Program-made: the position numbers and the translations under genes
In this document: in pieces, positions 1 to 8,952 of the stretch
Position numbering within the stretch: position 1 is the first letter of the stretch
How the letters are laid out: every line of letters begins with the position of its first letter
Assembly (NCBI GenBank): GCA_003478355.1
Contig: QUFC01000001.1
Coordinates: forward strand, 124,001 to 188,000
DNA: 64,000 nt
DNA from: Lachnospiraceae bacterium AM48-27BH
GTDB taxonomy: Bacteria; Bacillota; Clostridia; Lachnospirales; Lachnospiraceae
Direction: 5' to 3'
The notes under the pieces: generated by a model
The model's database searches: none
What the model saw: the letters and a program-made list of their open reading frames with translations, nothing else
Told to the model about the DNA's origin: nothing

Positions 1-1
1 C

Positions 2-271
2 ACCGATGACCATGATCAAAAATACATTTTCAAATGGAGCCTGATCGCATCTGTCGCAGGACTGGGCTTTAATGTGATCATGGATCCGATCGTTGGTTAT
101 TTTTACAAAAATTATGTCCTGGGAGTGGAGTCTTCCGCAGCAAAGATCATGGCAACCTGGGCAGCAGGCGCAACTTTTATCAATGCTGTGGCAGGAACTA
201 TCGTAGTGGTAGTTGTTTACATGGCAGTACGCCCGGTATTGAAAAAGGCAGGACTGTTTTTCCATATTTAA
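2..271 (+). CDS. C-terminal part of a membrane protein, probably an ECF transporter S component
   Basis: The reading frame is open from the window edge, so the N-terminus is missing. The visible 89 residues contain two hydrophobic stretches, one around SLIASVAGLGFNVIMDPI and one around FINAVAGTIVVVVVYMAV, followed by a short basic tail (RPVLKKAGLFFHI). This layout resembles the last helices of substrate-binding S components of ECF vitamin transporters, whose final helix often ends in a similar RPxLKKAGL tail. That family call is an inference from general resemblance. Without the N-terminal half neither the substrate nor the exact family can be fixed. The gene ends 172 bases before serS and is probably a separate transcript. 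Confidence 0.5.
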   Translation, partial: TDDHDQKYIFKWSLIASVAGLGFNVIMDPIVGYFYKNYVLGVESSAAKIMATWAAGATFINAVAGTIVVVVVYMAVRPVLKKAGLFFHI

Positions 272-366
272 GGAAAAACGGCAATGCCCGGAGAAAAATT
301 TACGGATTCCGCAGGCAATTCGATGGATATCAGAAAAAAGGGGTTTCTTTTGTCTAAAAAGTGGTG

Positions 367-372
367 TATAAT
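367..372 (+). promoter_or_regulatory. Likely -10 box of serS
   Basis: A consensus TATAAT lies 71 bases before the serS start. The -35 position 17 bases upstream reads TTTCTT (344-349), a poor match, so the promoter call rests mainly on the -10 box. Confidence 0.4.
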
Positions 373-442
373 CACAGGAAACGGCCTAACTGTATGAATG
401 AAAGAAAACAGTGGCCAACAGGTATATTTTAGGAGGAGACCT

Positions 443-1732
443 ATGTTAGATTTAAAGTTTGTCAGAGAAAATCCTGAAGTAGTAAAACAGAACATCCGCA
501 ACAAATTCCAGGATGCGAAGCTGCCGATGGTAGATGAAGTGATTGAGTTAGATGCGAAGAACCGTGCTGCAAAAGCAGAAGCAGACAGTCTTCGTGCATC
601 AAGAAATAAATTATCCAAGCAGATCGGTCAGTTAATGGGCCAGGGCAAGAAGGAAGAGGCAGAAGCTGTGAAAGCACAGGTAACTGCCAATGCAAACCGT
701 CTGGCTGAATTAGAGACTGTGGAAGCAGAACTGGATGAGAAGATCTTAAAGATCATGATGACGATTCCAAACATCATCGATCCAAGTGTTCCGATCGGTG
801 AGGACGACAGCAAGAACGTAGAGATCGAGCGTTTCGGTGAGCCGGTTGTTCCAGATTTTGAGATTCCGTATCACACCGATATTATGAAAACTTTTGACGG
901 TATTGACCTGGATGCAGCAGGAAGAGTTGCAGGAAATGGTTTTTACTATCTGATGGGTGATATCGCAAGACTGCATTCTGCAGTATTAGCGTATGCGAGA
1001 GATTTCATGATCGACCGTGGATTCACTTACTGCATCCCACCTTTCATGATCCGCAGCAATGTGGTAACTGGTGTTATGTCCTTCGCTGAGATGGATGCTA
1101 TGATGTACAAGATCGAGGGAGAGGATCTGTACCTGATCGGTACCAGCGAGCACTCCATGATCGGTAAGTTTATCGACACCATCACTCCAGAGTCCGAGCT
1201 GCCTAAGACATTGACCAGCTATTCTCCATGTTTCCGTAAGGAGAAAGGTGCTCATGGCATCGAGGAGAGAGGCGTATATCGTATCCATCAGTTTGAGAAG
1301 CAGGAGATGATCGTTGTCTGCAAGCCAGAAGATTCCAAGATCTGGTATGATAAATTATGGCAGAACACCGTAGATCTGTTCCGTTCTATGGATATCCCTG
1401 TAAGAACCTTGGAGTGCTGCTCCGGTGATCTGGCTGACTTAAAGGTAAAATCCTGTGATGTAGAGGCTTGGTCCCCACGTCAGAAGAAGTACTTCGAGGT
1501 AGGCTCCTGCTCCAACTTAGGAGATGCACAGGCACGTCGCTTAAAGATCCGTGTAGACGGTCCGGACGGCAAGTATTTCGCCCATACCTTAAACAACACC
1601 GTAGTTGCTCCGCCACGTATGCTGATCGCGTTCTTAGAGAACAACTTACAGGCAGACGGCAGTGTGAAGATTCCGGCAGTCCTGCAGCCATATATGGGTG
1701 GTAAGACGGTTCTGGTTCCAAAACACAAATAA
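443..1732 (+). CDS. serS: Seryl-tRNA synthetase
   Basis: SerS charges tRNA(Ser) with serine in the cytoplasm and also supplies Ser-tRNA(Sec). The 429-residue product has the family's N-terminal coiled-coil arm (residues about 25-110, LysGlu-rich), which grips the long variable arm of the tRNA, followed by the class II catalytic core. Motif 2 is visible as CFRKEKGAHGIEERGVYRIHQF from about residue 263, and motif 3 as NNTVVAPPRMLIAFLE near the end. The start at 443 is chosen because AGGAGGAG lies just upstream; the frame is open further upstream to 398, but the family begins MLDLKFVREN. A strong intrinsic terminator follows the stop. No T-box leader could be made out in the short upstream gap. 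Confidence 0.97.
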   Translation: MLDLKFVRENPEVVKQNIRNKFQDAKLPMVDEVIELDAKNRAAKAEADSLRASRNKLSKQIGQLMGQGKKEEAEAVKAQVTANANRLAELETVEAELDEKILKIMMTIPNIIDPSVPIGEDDSKNVEIERFGEPVVPDFEIPYHTDIMKTFDGIDLDAAGRVAGNGFYYLMGDIARLHSAVLAYARDFMIDRGFTYCIPPFMIRSNVVTGVMSFAEMDAMMYKIEGEDLYLIGTSEHSMIGKFIDTITPESELPKTLTSYSPCFRKEKGAHGIEERGVYRIHQFEKQEMIVVCKPEDSKIWYDKLWQNTVDLFRSMDIPVRTLECCSGDLADLKVKSCDVEAWSPRQKKYFEVGSCSNLGDAQARRLKIRVDGPDGKYFAHTLNNTVVAPPRMLIAFLENNLQADGSVKIPAVLQPYMGGKTVLVPKHK

Positions 1733-1751
1733 AGACAGATATCAGATAAAA

Positions 1752-1783
1752 AGGCATCCAGTTCAGAACTGGATGCCTCTTTT
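1752..1783 (+). terminator. Intrinsic terminator after serS
   Basis: Perfect 12-bp arms GGCATCCAGTTC and GAACTGGATGCC with a one-base centre are followed by a T-rich run. It lies 20 bases after the serS stop. Confidence 0.85.
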
Positions 1784-1784
1784 A

Positions 1785-1905
1785 TTTCATAGGAAAGTTC
1801 GTCCTATGAAATCAAAAACGCTCCGCTAAGGATCGCACTGCGGCGGAGTGGAAGAGTGTCGCTAAAGCGCCCCACCGCAGGCGGAGAATCCTGCGAGCAG
1901 GATTC
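1785..1905 (+). repeat. Dispersed structured repeat, copy A (~121 bp)
   Basis: This copy fills the gap between serS and the end of rqcH. It contains, in order, a 10-bp stem (TTTCATAGGA / TCCTATGAAA), a CTCCGC / GCGGAG stem, a CGCT-AGCG stem and a final GAATCCTGC / GCAGGATTC stem. A second copy with about 90% identity lies at 14902-15021. The first stem differs between copies by a paired T-A to G-C change, so pairing is conserved. The function is unknown; in copy B the last hairpin is followed by six Ts and would terminate transcription. Confidence 0.8.
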
Positions 1906-1929
1906 TATTTTATGGTTATGGCCAGTAAA

Positions 1930-3681
1930 TCATCTGCCTTCGTGGACCTCTGGTACTGGAATCCCCGGCACTGCCACCAGTGAGTAATTGGTATGGTAGA
2001 TCACAAATCCCGGTGCACCACCAGCGGCCTTTTTTACATGCTTTTTCTGGATGTAATCGATCTCTACCTTATCATTGCCCCGCCCCTTGGAATAATAAGC
2101 GGCTAATGCGCCAGCCTCCTCAAAACAGCGGTCCGGCAGTTCTTTGCCCTCGGATTTGACGATCACGTGAGAGCCTGGAATGCCTTTGGCATGGAACCAC
2201 CAGTCGTTGCCGGTGGCAAATTTGAAGGTCAGCTCTTCGTTCTGGTAGTTATTTTTGCCCACGTAAATATGGAAACCGTCAGAAGAGACATAATGGAACG
2301 GGCGGCTGGTGATCTTTGGCTTTTTGCTTCCGGCGGCGCGGCGGCGGATATAGCCATATTCCATCATTTCCTCTTTGATCTGGACCAGATCGTCCTCCTT
2401 TAAAGCAATATCCAGAGCCGTGTTGATGGATTCCAGATGTTCGATCTCCCGGTGAGTCTCTTCGGTTAGTTCGGTTAACGCTTCGTAGGTACGTTTTAAC
2501 TTATTATACTTGTCGAAAAATTTCTGGGAATTCTCTCTGGCAGTCAGCTGGGGATCCAGAGGGATGCGGATCTCTTCGTTGGTATAATAGTTCAGGCATT
2601 TTAATTCTTTTTCCCCACCAGACAGTTCATAGCCATAGGTATTTAACAGTTCTCCGTATACCTTGAATTTATCCCGTTTTTCTGTATCCTTTAATTGCCG
2701 TAATTGTAAATCGTATTTCTTATAATTCCGTTCCAGGGCCGTCTGGACGATCTTACGAAGGTCTACGGATTTCTGGCGGATCCGGGTGATGACGCTGCGG
2801 GAAGCGTAGTAGATCTCCAGCAGTTCACTGATGGAGGCGCAGCTTTCCGCATGATATCCGTCACGTTCGTAGCAGGTCAGAGGAACAGAAGCGAATTCTA
2901 CCGGTTCCTCTCCATGATAGATGATATTCGGGGAAAAATGTCCTTCTGCCACGTCCTCCATCATCAGATGCAGGGTGTGGTAGAGGTGGGTCAGTTCCAG
3001 GTCAGACAGTTCTCCGGACCAGGCATCGGCATCGATAGACGCCAAATGACAAAGCTCTGTTCCGATCACCGGGCTGATTCCGGTCAGTTTCTGATAGAGC
3101 GCCTTCTGTACCGGGGAGCTGGCTTCTTTCATCAGGGTGTGGAACGCCTCTTCTGTTATCGTAAGAGGGTCCTCTTTTTCTGTGGTGTGAGGGATAAAAT
3201 AGGTCCGTCCTGGCAGAACCTCCCGGACAGAGCTGACCTGGGCAGACACATGCTTGATGCTGTCTAAGATAGTGCCGTCTTCTTTGCAGAAAATAATGTT
3301 GCTGTGCTTTCCCATCAATTCCACGATCAGACGTTTCCGGCATAGATCCCCCATTTCGTCTAAATGTTCCAGCTCAAACTCGATGATGCGCTCCAGCCCG
3401 GGCTGGCTGACCTTTAAAATGCGGGCAGAGCCGATATGCTTACGCAGAAGCATACAGAAATTGGGGGCCGTTAAAGGGCTTGTTTTGTTGTTTTCTGTAA
3501 AATAGATAAAGGGCAGACTGGCGCTGGCTGAAATCTGTAAACGATAGGTTTCTTTGTTGTTTTTTATGGTAAATAAAAGCTCATCCTTTTCTGGCTGAGC
3601 GATTTTGCTGATCTTGCCGCCGGTCAGCTTCTGACTGAAATCAGAAGTTAAATTGGCGACAACCATTCCGTCAAATGCCAT
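1930..3681 (-). CDS. rqcH: RqcH, Rqc2/NFACT-family ribosome quality control factor (FbpA-like)
   Basis: RqcH binds 50S subunits carrying stalled peptidyl-tRNA and adds C-terminal alanine tails that mark the nascent chain for proteolysis. Older annotations call it fibronectin-binding protein A. The 583-residue product shows an N-terminal NFACT-N domain (begins MAFDGMVVANLTSDF), a helix-hairpin-helix and coiled-coil middle (about 270-430), and a C-terminal NFACT-R domain with NDWWFHAKGIPGSHV. The open frame extends 47 codons upstream, but the start at 3681 has a good AAGGAGGA ribosome site and matches the family. It is transcribed alone, between the convergent serS and the divergent yicC. Confidence 0.93.
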   Translation of the reverse strand: MAFDGMVVANLTSDFSQKLTGGKISKIAQPEKDELLFTIKNNKETYRLQISASASLPFIYFTENNKTSPLTAPNFCMLLRKHIGSARILKVSQPGLERIIEFELEHLDEMGDLCRKRLIVELMGKHSNIIFCKEDGTILDSIKHVSAQVSSVREVLPGRTYFIPHTTEKEDPLTITEEAFHTLMKEASSPVQKALYQKLTGISPVIGTELCHLASIDADAWSGELSDLELTHLYHTLHLMMEDVAEGHFSPNIIYHGEEPVEFASVPLTCYERDGYHAESCASISELLEIYYASRSVITRIRQKSVDLRKIVQTALERNYKKYDLQLRQLKDTEKRDKFKVYGELLNTYGYELSGGEKELKCLNYYTNEEIRIPLDPQLTARENSQKFFDKYNKLKRTYEALTELTEETHREIEHLESINTALDIALKEDDLVQIKEEMMEYGYIRRRAAGSKKPKITSRPFHYVSSDGFHIYVGKNNYQNEELTFKFATGNDWWFHAKGIPGSHVIVKSEGKELPDRCFEEAGALAAYYSKGRGNDKVEIDYIQKKHVKKAAGGAPGFVIYHTNYSLVAVPGIPVPEVHEGR

Positions 3682-3858
3682 GTAATTTTCCTCCTTTTTG
3701 GGATGCGGGACAAGCCAGAAAATATCAGACCTGTCCGGGCAGTCACCTAAAATATTATACAGGATTCCAGCTATATTTGCAATCAGATCAGAAATTGCAG
3801 CGGAAAACCAACAGAAAGCCATGGCACGCTACTCAATGCATTTCTTAAAAAACAGTGA

Positions 3859-3887
3859 TTGACTTGTTTTCGTCAATGAACTATAAT
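3859..3887 (+). promoter_or_regulatory. Promoter of the yicC-gmk-rpoZ operon
   Basis: TTGACT and TATAAT are separated by 17 bases, ending 39 bases before the yicC start. It is a near-consensus sigma-A promoter. Confidence 0.75.
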
Positions 3888-3926
3888 ATTTCTAACTATG
3901 TGATAAGATGAAAGTGAGGAATACCG

Positions 3927-4805
3927 ATGATTAAAAGCATGACCGGTTTCGGGAGATGCGAAAAGGTGACAGAAGAATACAAGCTTTCAGTTGAGATGAA
4001 AGCAGTCAATCATCGCTATCTGGATATGAGCATCAAGATGCCGAAGAAGTTCAATTACTTCGAGGCAGGTATCCGTAATCTCCTGAAGAATGATATTCAG
4101 AGAGGCAAGGTCGATGTTTTCATAAATTATGAGGATTACACAGAAAACAAAATGAGCCTGAAGTACAATGCTTCTTTGGCGGCTGAGTACATGGAATATT
4201 TCAAAAAGATGGAAGAGCAGTTTGGTATTGCCAATGATATTAAGGTATCCGTTCTTTCCAGAATGCCAGAGGTGCTGACTATGGAGGAAGTACCAGATGA
4301 CGAGGATTCTATGTGGAAGATTCTGTCAGAGGTGGTAGAAGAGGCGGCAGACAGCTTTGTGGAGAGCAGAGTCCGTGAGGGAGAGCATCTAAAGAATGAT
4401 CTTCTTGGTAAGCTGGATTATATGTTAGAGCAGGTGGCATTTATTGAAGAACGTTCTCCAAGAGTTGTCGCAGAGTACCGCATGAAGCTGGAGGAGAAAG
4501 TTCATGAACTGTTAGAGAGCGCGTCCATCGATGAAGGCCGGATCGCTACGGAGGTGACTATCTTCGCAGACAAAATCTGTGTGGACGAAGAGACTGTCCG
4601 GTTGAGAAGCCATATCGAACATACCAGAAAGGAGCTTTTAGCTGGTGGAAGCGTTGGCAGAAAGCTGGATTTTATCGCCCAGGAGATGAACCGTGAGGCA
4701 AATACCATTCTTTCCAAAGCAAATGATCTAGAGATTTCTGAACACGCCATTATCTTGAAAACCGAGATTGAAAAAGTGCGTGAGCAGATCCAGAATATCG
4801 AATAA
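3927..4805 (+). CDS. YicC/YloC-family endoribonuclease
   Basis: Members of this family are RNA-binding proteins with endoribonuclease activity; E. coli YicC helps degrade the small RNA RyhB. The 292-residue product starts with the hallmark MIKSMTGFGR and has VEMKAVNHRYLDMSIKMP soon after, typical of the YicC N-domain. The C-terminal DUF1732 part includes GRKLDFIAQEMNREANTILSKAND. It heads a yicC-gmk-rpoZ operon seen widely in Clostridia. The small remA (DUF370) gene often found between yicC and gmk is absent: only 13 bases separate the two. The start follows a GTGAGGA site. Confidence 0.92.
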   Translation: MIKSMTGFGRCEKVTEEYKLSVEMKAVNHRYLDMSIKMPKKFNYFEAGIRNLLKNDIQRGKVDVFINYEDYTENKMSLKYNASLAAEYMEYFKKMEEQFGIANDIKVSVLSRMPEVLTMEEVPDDEDSMWKILSEVVEEAADSFVESRVREGEHLKNDLLGKLDYMLEQVAFIEERSPRVVAEYRMKLEEKVHELLESASIDEGRIATEVTIFADKICVDEETVRLRSHIEHTRKELLAGGSVGRKLDFIAQEMNREANTILSKANDLEISEHAIILKTEIEKVREQIQNIE

Positions 4806-4818
4806 TACAGGGGGAAGC

Positions 4819-5444
4819 ATGATGACGAACGGGCAGGGTATTTTAGTGGTTGTTTCTGGATTCTCAGGAGCCGGCAAAGGCACTCTGATGAGGCACTTCT
4901 GGAAAAATATCATAACTATGCGTTATCCATTTCTGCCACAACCCGTAGTCCGCGGGAGGGTGAGCAGGACGGCAGAGAGTATTTTTTTGTGACAAGGGAC
5001 AAGTTTGAGAGCATGATCGAGGAGAAGGAACTGATCGAGTATGCCCAGTATGTGAATAATTACTATGGGACTCCAAGACAGTATGTGTTTCAGCAGATGG
5101 CTGATGGCAAGGACGTGATCTTGGAGATTGAGATCCAGGGTGCGCTGAAGATCAAAGAACGTTTCCCGGAGGCGCTGCTGTTGTTTGTGATGCCGCCAAG
5201 CGCGGATGAATTAAAGCATCGTCTGACTTCCAGAGGAACTGAGACAGCAGATGTGATCGCAGCGAGACTTCACCGGGCAGCAGAGGAAGCTGTTGGAATC
5301 AATTCCTATGATTATATTCTGGTCAACGATCAGATCGATACCTGTGTGGAGGAGATGCATCAGCTGATCCAGGCACAGCATAATAAAGTGAGCAACAATC
5401 TGGATTTCATCGAGCAGATGAAAGAAGAGTTAAAAAAATTATAA
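4819..5444 (+). CDS. gmk: Guanylate kinase, interrupted by a -1 frameshift
   Basis: Gmk phosphorylates GMP to GDP and is normally essential. The N-terminal 24 codons encode ILVVVSGFSGAGKGTLM, containing the P-loop. The frame then breaks at about 4891 and continues in another frame with EKYHNYALSISATTRSPREG and the rest of the protein through TRDKFESMIEEKELIEYAQY to the stop at 5444. Restoring one A at ATGAGGCA (to ATGAAGGCA) gives a continuous protein of about 208 residues, the normal length. As written, the upper frame stops near 4991 and only a fragment from GTG 4989 would be called. The surrounding sequence is undamaged, so a sequencing deletion is more likely than a true pseudogene. Confidence 0.9.
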
Positions 5445-5471
5445 TTTATCCAACCTGAAAGGAGATTTTTT

Positions 5472-5729
5472 ATGTTACATCCATCATACACAGATCTTAT
5501 TAACGCAGTTAACAGCGGAGCGGCAGAGTCTGGTGACGAGCCGGTAGTTCAGAGCCGTTATTCTATCGTGATCGCGACTGCAAAGCGCGCGAGACAGATC
5601 ATTGCAGGCGATGAGCCAATGATCGCAAAGGCATATAATAAGAAACCACTTTCTATTGCTGTTGAAGAGCTGTACGAGCAGAAAGTTAAGATTCTTCCAG
5701 AGGATGAGGATGCTGCTTCTGAGGAGTGA
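5472..5729 (+). CDS. rpoZ: DNA-directed RNA polymerase omega subunit
   Basis: Omega helps assemble RNA polymerase by folding around the beta-prime subunit. The 85-residue product begins MLHPSYTDL and contains SRYSIVIATAKRARQI and KPLSIAVEEL, the conserved omega helices. The acidic C-terminus (EDEDAASEE) is usual in Clostridia. It is last in the yicC-gmk-rpoZ operon, 27 bases after gmk with AAAGGAG upstream, and is followed at once by an intrinsic terminator. Confidence 0.95.
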   Translation: MLHPSYTDLINAVNSGAAESGDEPVVQSRYSIVIATAKRARQIIAGDEPMIAKAYNKKPLSIAVEELYEQKVKILPEDEDAASEE

Positions 5730-5738
5730 TGATGATAG

Positions 5739-5775
5739 GAAAAGCCGTCTCCCAGTGTTGTGAGATGGCTTTTTC
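5739..5775 (+). terminator. Intrinsic terminator after rpoZ
   Basis: AAAAGCCGTCTC pairs with GAGATGGCTTTTT (one G-U pair) around a ten-base loop, with a terminal T run. It closes the yicC-gmk-rpoZ operon. Confidence 0.8.
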
Positions 5776-5814
5776 GTCTAACAGGAATAAGAGCAAAAAA
5801 GAATAGGAGTCTAT

Positions 5815-7152
5815 ATGAAAATATTTTGCGTTTCCCTGGGCTGTGACAAGAATCTGGTAGATACCGAGATGATGTTGGGCCTGTTAAACAAGGACGGATA
5901 TACCTTTACAGACGATGAACATGAAGCAGATGTGGTGGTGGTCAATACCTGCTGCTTCATTGGAGATGCCAAAGAGGAAAGCGTTAACACGATCCTGGAG
6001 ATGGCAGAATTAAAGAAAGAGGGCAGATGCAAGGCCCTGATCGTAACCGGTTGTATGGCTCAGCGTTACAAACAGGAGATCTTGGACGAGATTCCAGAGG
6101 TAGACGGTATTCTGGGAACTTCTACATACGACGAGATTTCCAATGTATTAAAAAAAGTATTAGGCGGAAGCAGAGAAAGCTGTTTCCATGATTTGAATGC
6201 CCTTCCGAATGTGGAAGTGCCGCGTGTCGTGACTACCGGTGGATATTATGCATTCTTAAAAATTGCAGAGGGTTGTGACAAGCGCTGCACTTACTGTATT
6301 ATTCCGGATTTACGAGGCAGCTACCGCAGTGTTCCGATGGAGCGTCTGATTGAGGAGGCGAAACAGCTGGCTTCCCAGGGAGTTAAAGAGCTGATCCTGG
6401 TGGCTCAGGAGACTACCTTATACGGTATTGATCTCTATAAGAAAAAGAGTCTGCCAAAGCTGCTTCATGAATTATGCAAGATACCTGGCATCCAGTGGAT
6501 CCGTATCCAGTACTGTTATCCGGAGGAGATCACCCAGGAACTGATCGAGACCATCCGTGAGGAAGAGAAGGTCTGCAACTATTTGGACATCCCGATCCAG
6601 CATGCCAGCGACCGGATTTTAAAGCGCATGGGACGCCGTACCAACCAGAAACAGCTTCGGGAAATGATTGCTTCCCTGAGGAGCCAGATCCCGGATATTG
6701 CCCTGAGAACCACACTGATCTCCGGTTTCCCGGGAGAGACAGAGGAAGACCAGGAAGAAGTGATGCGGTTTGTGGATGAGATGGAATTTGAACGTCTCGG
6801 TGTATTTGCGTATTCCCAGGAAGAGGATACACCGGCAGCAGAATTTCCAGATCAGGTTCCTCAGGAGTTAAAAGAGGAGAGAAGAGACGAGATCATGGAG
6901 CTTCAGCAGGAAATTTCCTATGAGAAATCCCAGTCCATGATCGGAAAAGTGCTAGAAGTGATGATCGAAGGCAAAGTGGCTGATGAGAATGCCTATGTGG
7001 GACGTACCTATATGGATGCGCCTGGCGTAGACGGCCTGATCTTTATCAATACGGATCTGGATCTGATGTCCGGCGATTTCGTCCGTGCAAAAGTGACCGG
7101 AGCCTTAGAATATGACCTGATAGGAGAGATTTGCGATGAACCTGCCCAATAA
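5815..7152 (+). CDS. rimO: Ribosomal protein S12 methylthiotransferase RimO
   Basis: RimO is a radical SAM enzyme that adds a methylthio group to a conserved aspartate of S12. The 445-residue product has the N-terminal UPF0004 domain with SLGCDKNLVDTE, the motif separating RimO from MiaB, and the NTCCFIGDA cysteines. The radical SAM CxxxCxxC is at residues 154, 158 and 161 (GCDKRCTYC). A C-terminal TRAM domain follows. It overlaps pgsA by 17 bases, so rimO, pgsA and cinA form one transcript, as in many Firmicutes. Confidence 0.95.
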   Translation: MKIFCVSLGCDKNLVDTEMMLGLLNKDGYTFTDDEHEADVVVVNTCCFIGDAKEESVNTILEMAELKKEGRCKALIVTGCMAQRYKQEILDEIPEVDGILGTSTYDEISNVLKKVLGGSRESCFHDLNALPNVEVPRVVTTGGYYAFLKIAEGCDKRCTYCIIPDLRGSYRSVPMERLIEEAKQLASQGVKELILVAQETTLYGIDLYKKKSLPKLLHELCKIPGIQWIRIQYCYPEEITQELIETIREEEKVCNYLDIPIQHASDRILKRMGRRTNQKQLREMIASLRSQIPDIALRTTLISGFPGETEEDQEEVMRFVDEMEFERLGVFAYSQEEDTPAAEFPDQVPQELKEERRDEIMELQQEISYEKSQSMIGKVLEVMIEGKVADENAYVGRTYMDAPGVDGLIFINTDLDLMSGDFVRAKVTGALEYDLIGEICDEPAQ

Positions 7153-7678
7153 ACTGACGGTACTGCGTGTGTGCATGATCCCATTTTTTGTGGTGATGCT
7201 TCTGTTGAATGGCGGTGAGAACCAGACTTACCGCTACATAGCCGCAGCGATTTTCATTGTAGCCAGCCTGACAGATATGTTAGACGGTAAGATCGCCCGC
7301 AAATATAATCTGGTAACGAATTTTGGCAAATTTATGGATCCGTTGGCGGACAAGCTGTTAGTATGTTCCGCACTGATCTGTCTGGTGGATTTAAAGCAGC
7401 TTCCAGCCTGGATGGTGATCGTGATCATCAGCCGGGAATTTATCATCAGTGGGTTCCGTCTGGTGGCTTCCGACAATGGAATCGTCATTGCAGCCAGTTA
7501 CTGGGGCAAATTTAAGACCACCTTCCAGATGATCTCAGTGATTCTGCTGATCGTCCGGATTCCGGCACTTACGGTACTGACCCAGATCTGCGTCTGGACA
7601 GCTCTGGTGCTGACGGTTATTTCTTTAGTTGACTATATTGCGAAAAATCATAAGGTGCTGACAGAAGGGAGCATGTAA
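7136..7678 (+). CDS. pgsA: CDP-diacylglycerol-glycerol-3-phosphate 3-phosphatidyltransferase
   Basis: PgsA makes phosphatidylglycerol phosphate from CDP-diacylglycerol and glycerol 3-phosphate, the committed step to phosphatidylglycerol and cardiolipin. The 180-residue protein has several membrane helices. Its full CDP-alcohol phosphotransferase motif is DGKIARKYNLVTNFGKFMDPLAD, from about residue 50. The opening MNLPNKLTVLRVCMIPFF is the classic PgsA start. The start codon lies inside the end of rimO, so translation is probably coupled. Confidence 0.95.
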   Translation: MNLPNKLTVLRVCMIPFFVVMLLLNGGENQTYRYIAAAIFIVASLTDMLDGKIARKYNLVTNFGKFMDPLADKLLVCSALICLVDLKQLPAWMVIVIISREFIISGFRLVASDNGIVIAASYWGKFKTTFQMISVILLIVRIPALTVLTQICVWTALVLTVISLVDYIAKNHKVLTEGSM

Positions 7679-7680
7679 TT

Positions 7681-8928
7681 ATGGTAGTGGAACTGATTTC
7701 CGTAGGAACAGAGCTGTTGTTAGGCAATATTGTAAATACCAATGCCCAGTATCTGGCAGAGAAATGTGCACTTCTGGGGTTATCTATGTATAATCAGTCT
7801 GTCGTTGGAGATAATCCAGCCAGACTGGCAGATACCATTAAGACGGCGTTAGACCGGTCCGACGTGGTGATCCTGACCGGAGGTCTTGGACCGACAGAGG
7901 ATGATCTGACGAAGGAAGTCTGCGCAGAGGTCATGGGTTTTGAACTGGCTGAGGATCCACATACCAAAGCAAGGATCCAGGAGTATTTTAAGAACAATAT
8001 CTACAAGGTGATCACCGATAATAACTGGAAACAGGCGATGGTTCCGGTAGGAGCGATGGTACTGGATAATGACAATGGCACTGCGCCAGGTCTGATCATG
8101 GAGAAAAACGGCAAACATGCCATTTTACTGCCAGGACCTCCAAATGAGCTGTATCCACTGTTTTCCAGACAGGTGTTCCCATATCTGCAGAAGCTGCAGC
8201 CGGAGATCATTGTCTCCCAGATGGTGAAGATCTGCGGTTACGGCGAGAGCCAGGTAGAGGATAAATTGCTGGATCTGATTGACGCCCAGACCAATCCGAC
8301 CATCGCGACTTATGCGAAAACTGGCGAGGTACATCTGCGGGTTACTGCGAAAGTTGCCAGCCAGGAAGAGGCGGAGAAGCTGATCAAGCCGGTGGTAAAA
8401 GAAATCAAGAAGCGCTTCGGAAATGCAGTCTACAGCATAAAAGAGGAAGAAACCCTGGAGATGGCGGTTGTGCGCCTTTTGAAGAAATATGAGCTGACTG
8501 TGACTACAGCAGAATCCTGCACAGGTGGCCTTCTGGCTGGACGTCTGGTCAATGTTCCAGGCGTGTCCGAGGTGTTCCGCGAGGGTTTTGTGACCTATTC
8601 CAATAAGGCAAAACGGAAGATCCTGGATGTAAATAAAGCAACCTTAAAGAAATATGGCGCAGTCAGCAAGGAGACTGCCAAAGAGATGGCCATGGGCGGT
8701 GTATTTGCCACAGATGCAGATATCTGTGTAGCAGTGACCGGACTGGCTGGCCCGGATGGCGGTTCTGAGGAGAAACCAGTGGGGCTTGTCTACATGGCAT
8801 GCTATATGAATGACCAGGTGACAGTGGAGAAGTATCAGTTTAAAGGCAACCGGGCCAAGATCCGGGAACAGTCTGTGGTGAAGGCGCTGGATCTGCTCCG
8901 GAGAACCATCCTGGAGCAGTGTAAATAA
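7681..8928 (+). CDS. cinA: CinA family protein, nicotinamide-nucleotide amidohydrolase / competence-damage-inducible protein
   Basis: The 415-residue protein joins an N-terminal MoCF-like (COG1058) domain, with SVGTELLLGNIVNTN and GGLGPTEDDLTKE, to a C-terminal CinA amidase domain with TTAESCTGGLLAGRL. CinA proteins hydrolyse ADP-ribose and/or deamidate NMN, recycling pyridine nucleotides; the competence name is historical. It starts two bases after pgsA ends. No recA follows here, unlike in many Firmicutes. Confidence 0.93.
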   Translation: MVVELISVGTELLLGNIVNTNAQYLAEKCALLGLSMYNQSVVGDNPARLADTIKTALDRSDVVILTGGLGPTEDDLTKEVCAEVMGFELAEDPHTKARIQEYFKNNIYKVITDNNWKQAMVPVGAMVLDNDNGTAPGLIMEKNGKHAILLPGPPNELYPLFSRQVFPYLQKLQPEIIVSQMVKICGYGESQVEDKLLDLIDAQTNPTIATYAKTGEVHLRVTAKVASQEEAEKLIKPVVKEIKKRFGNAVYSIKEEETLEMAVVRLLKKYELTVTTAESCTGGLLAGRLVNVPGVSEVFREGFVTYSNKAKRKILDVNKATLKKYGAVSKETAKEMAMGGVFATDADICVAVTGLAGPDGGSEEKPVGLVYMACYMNDQVTVEKYQFKGNRAKIREQSVVKALDLLRRTILEQCK

Positions 8929-8952
8929 GAAAAGTAAGGGGAGGGGACCTGA

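Noticed and set aside
271..442. A T-box leader before serS
   Set aside because: Only about 70 bases separate the -10 box from the start codon, too few for a T-box, and no T-box core sequence was seen.
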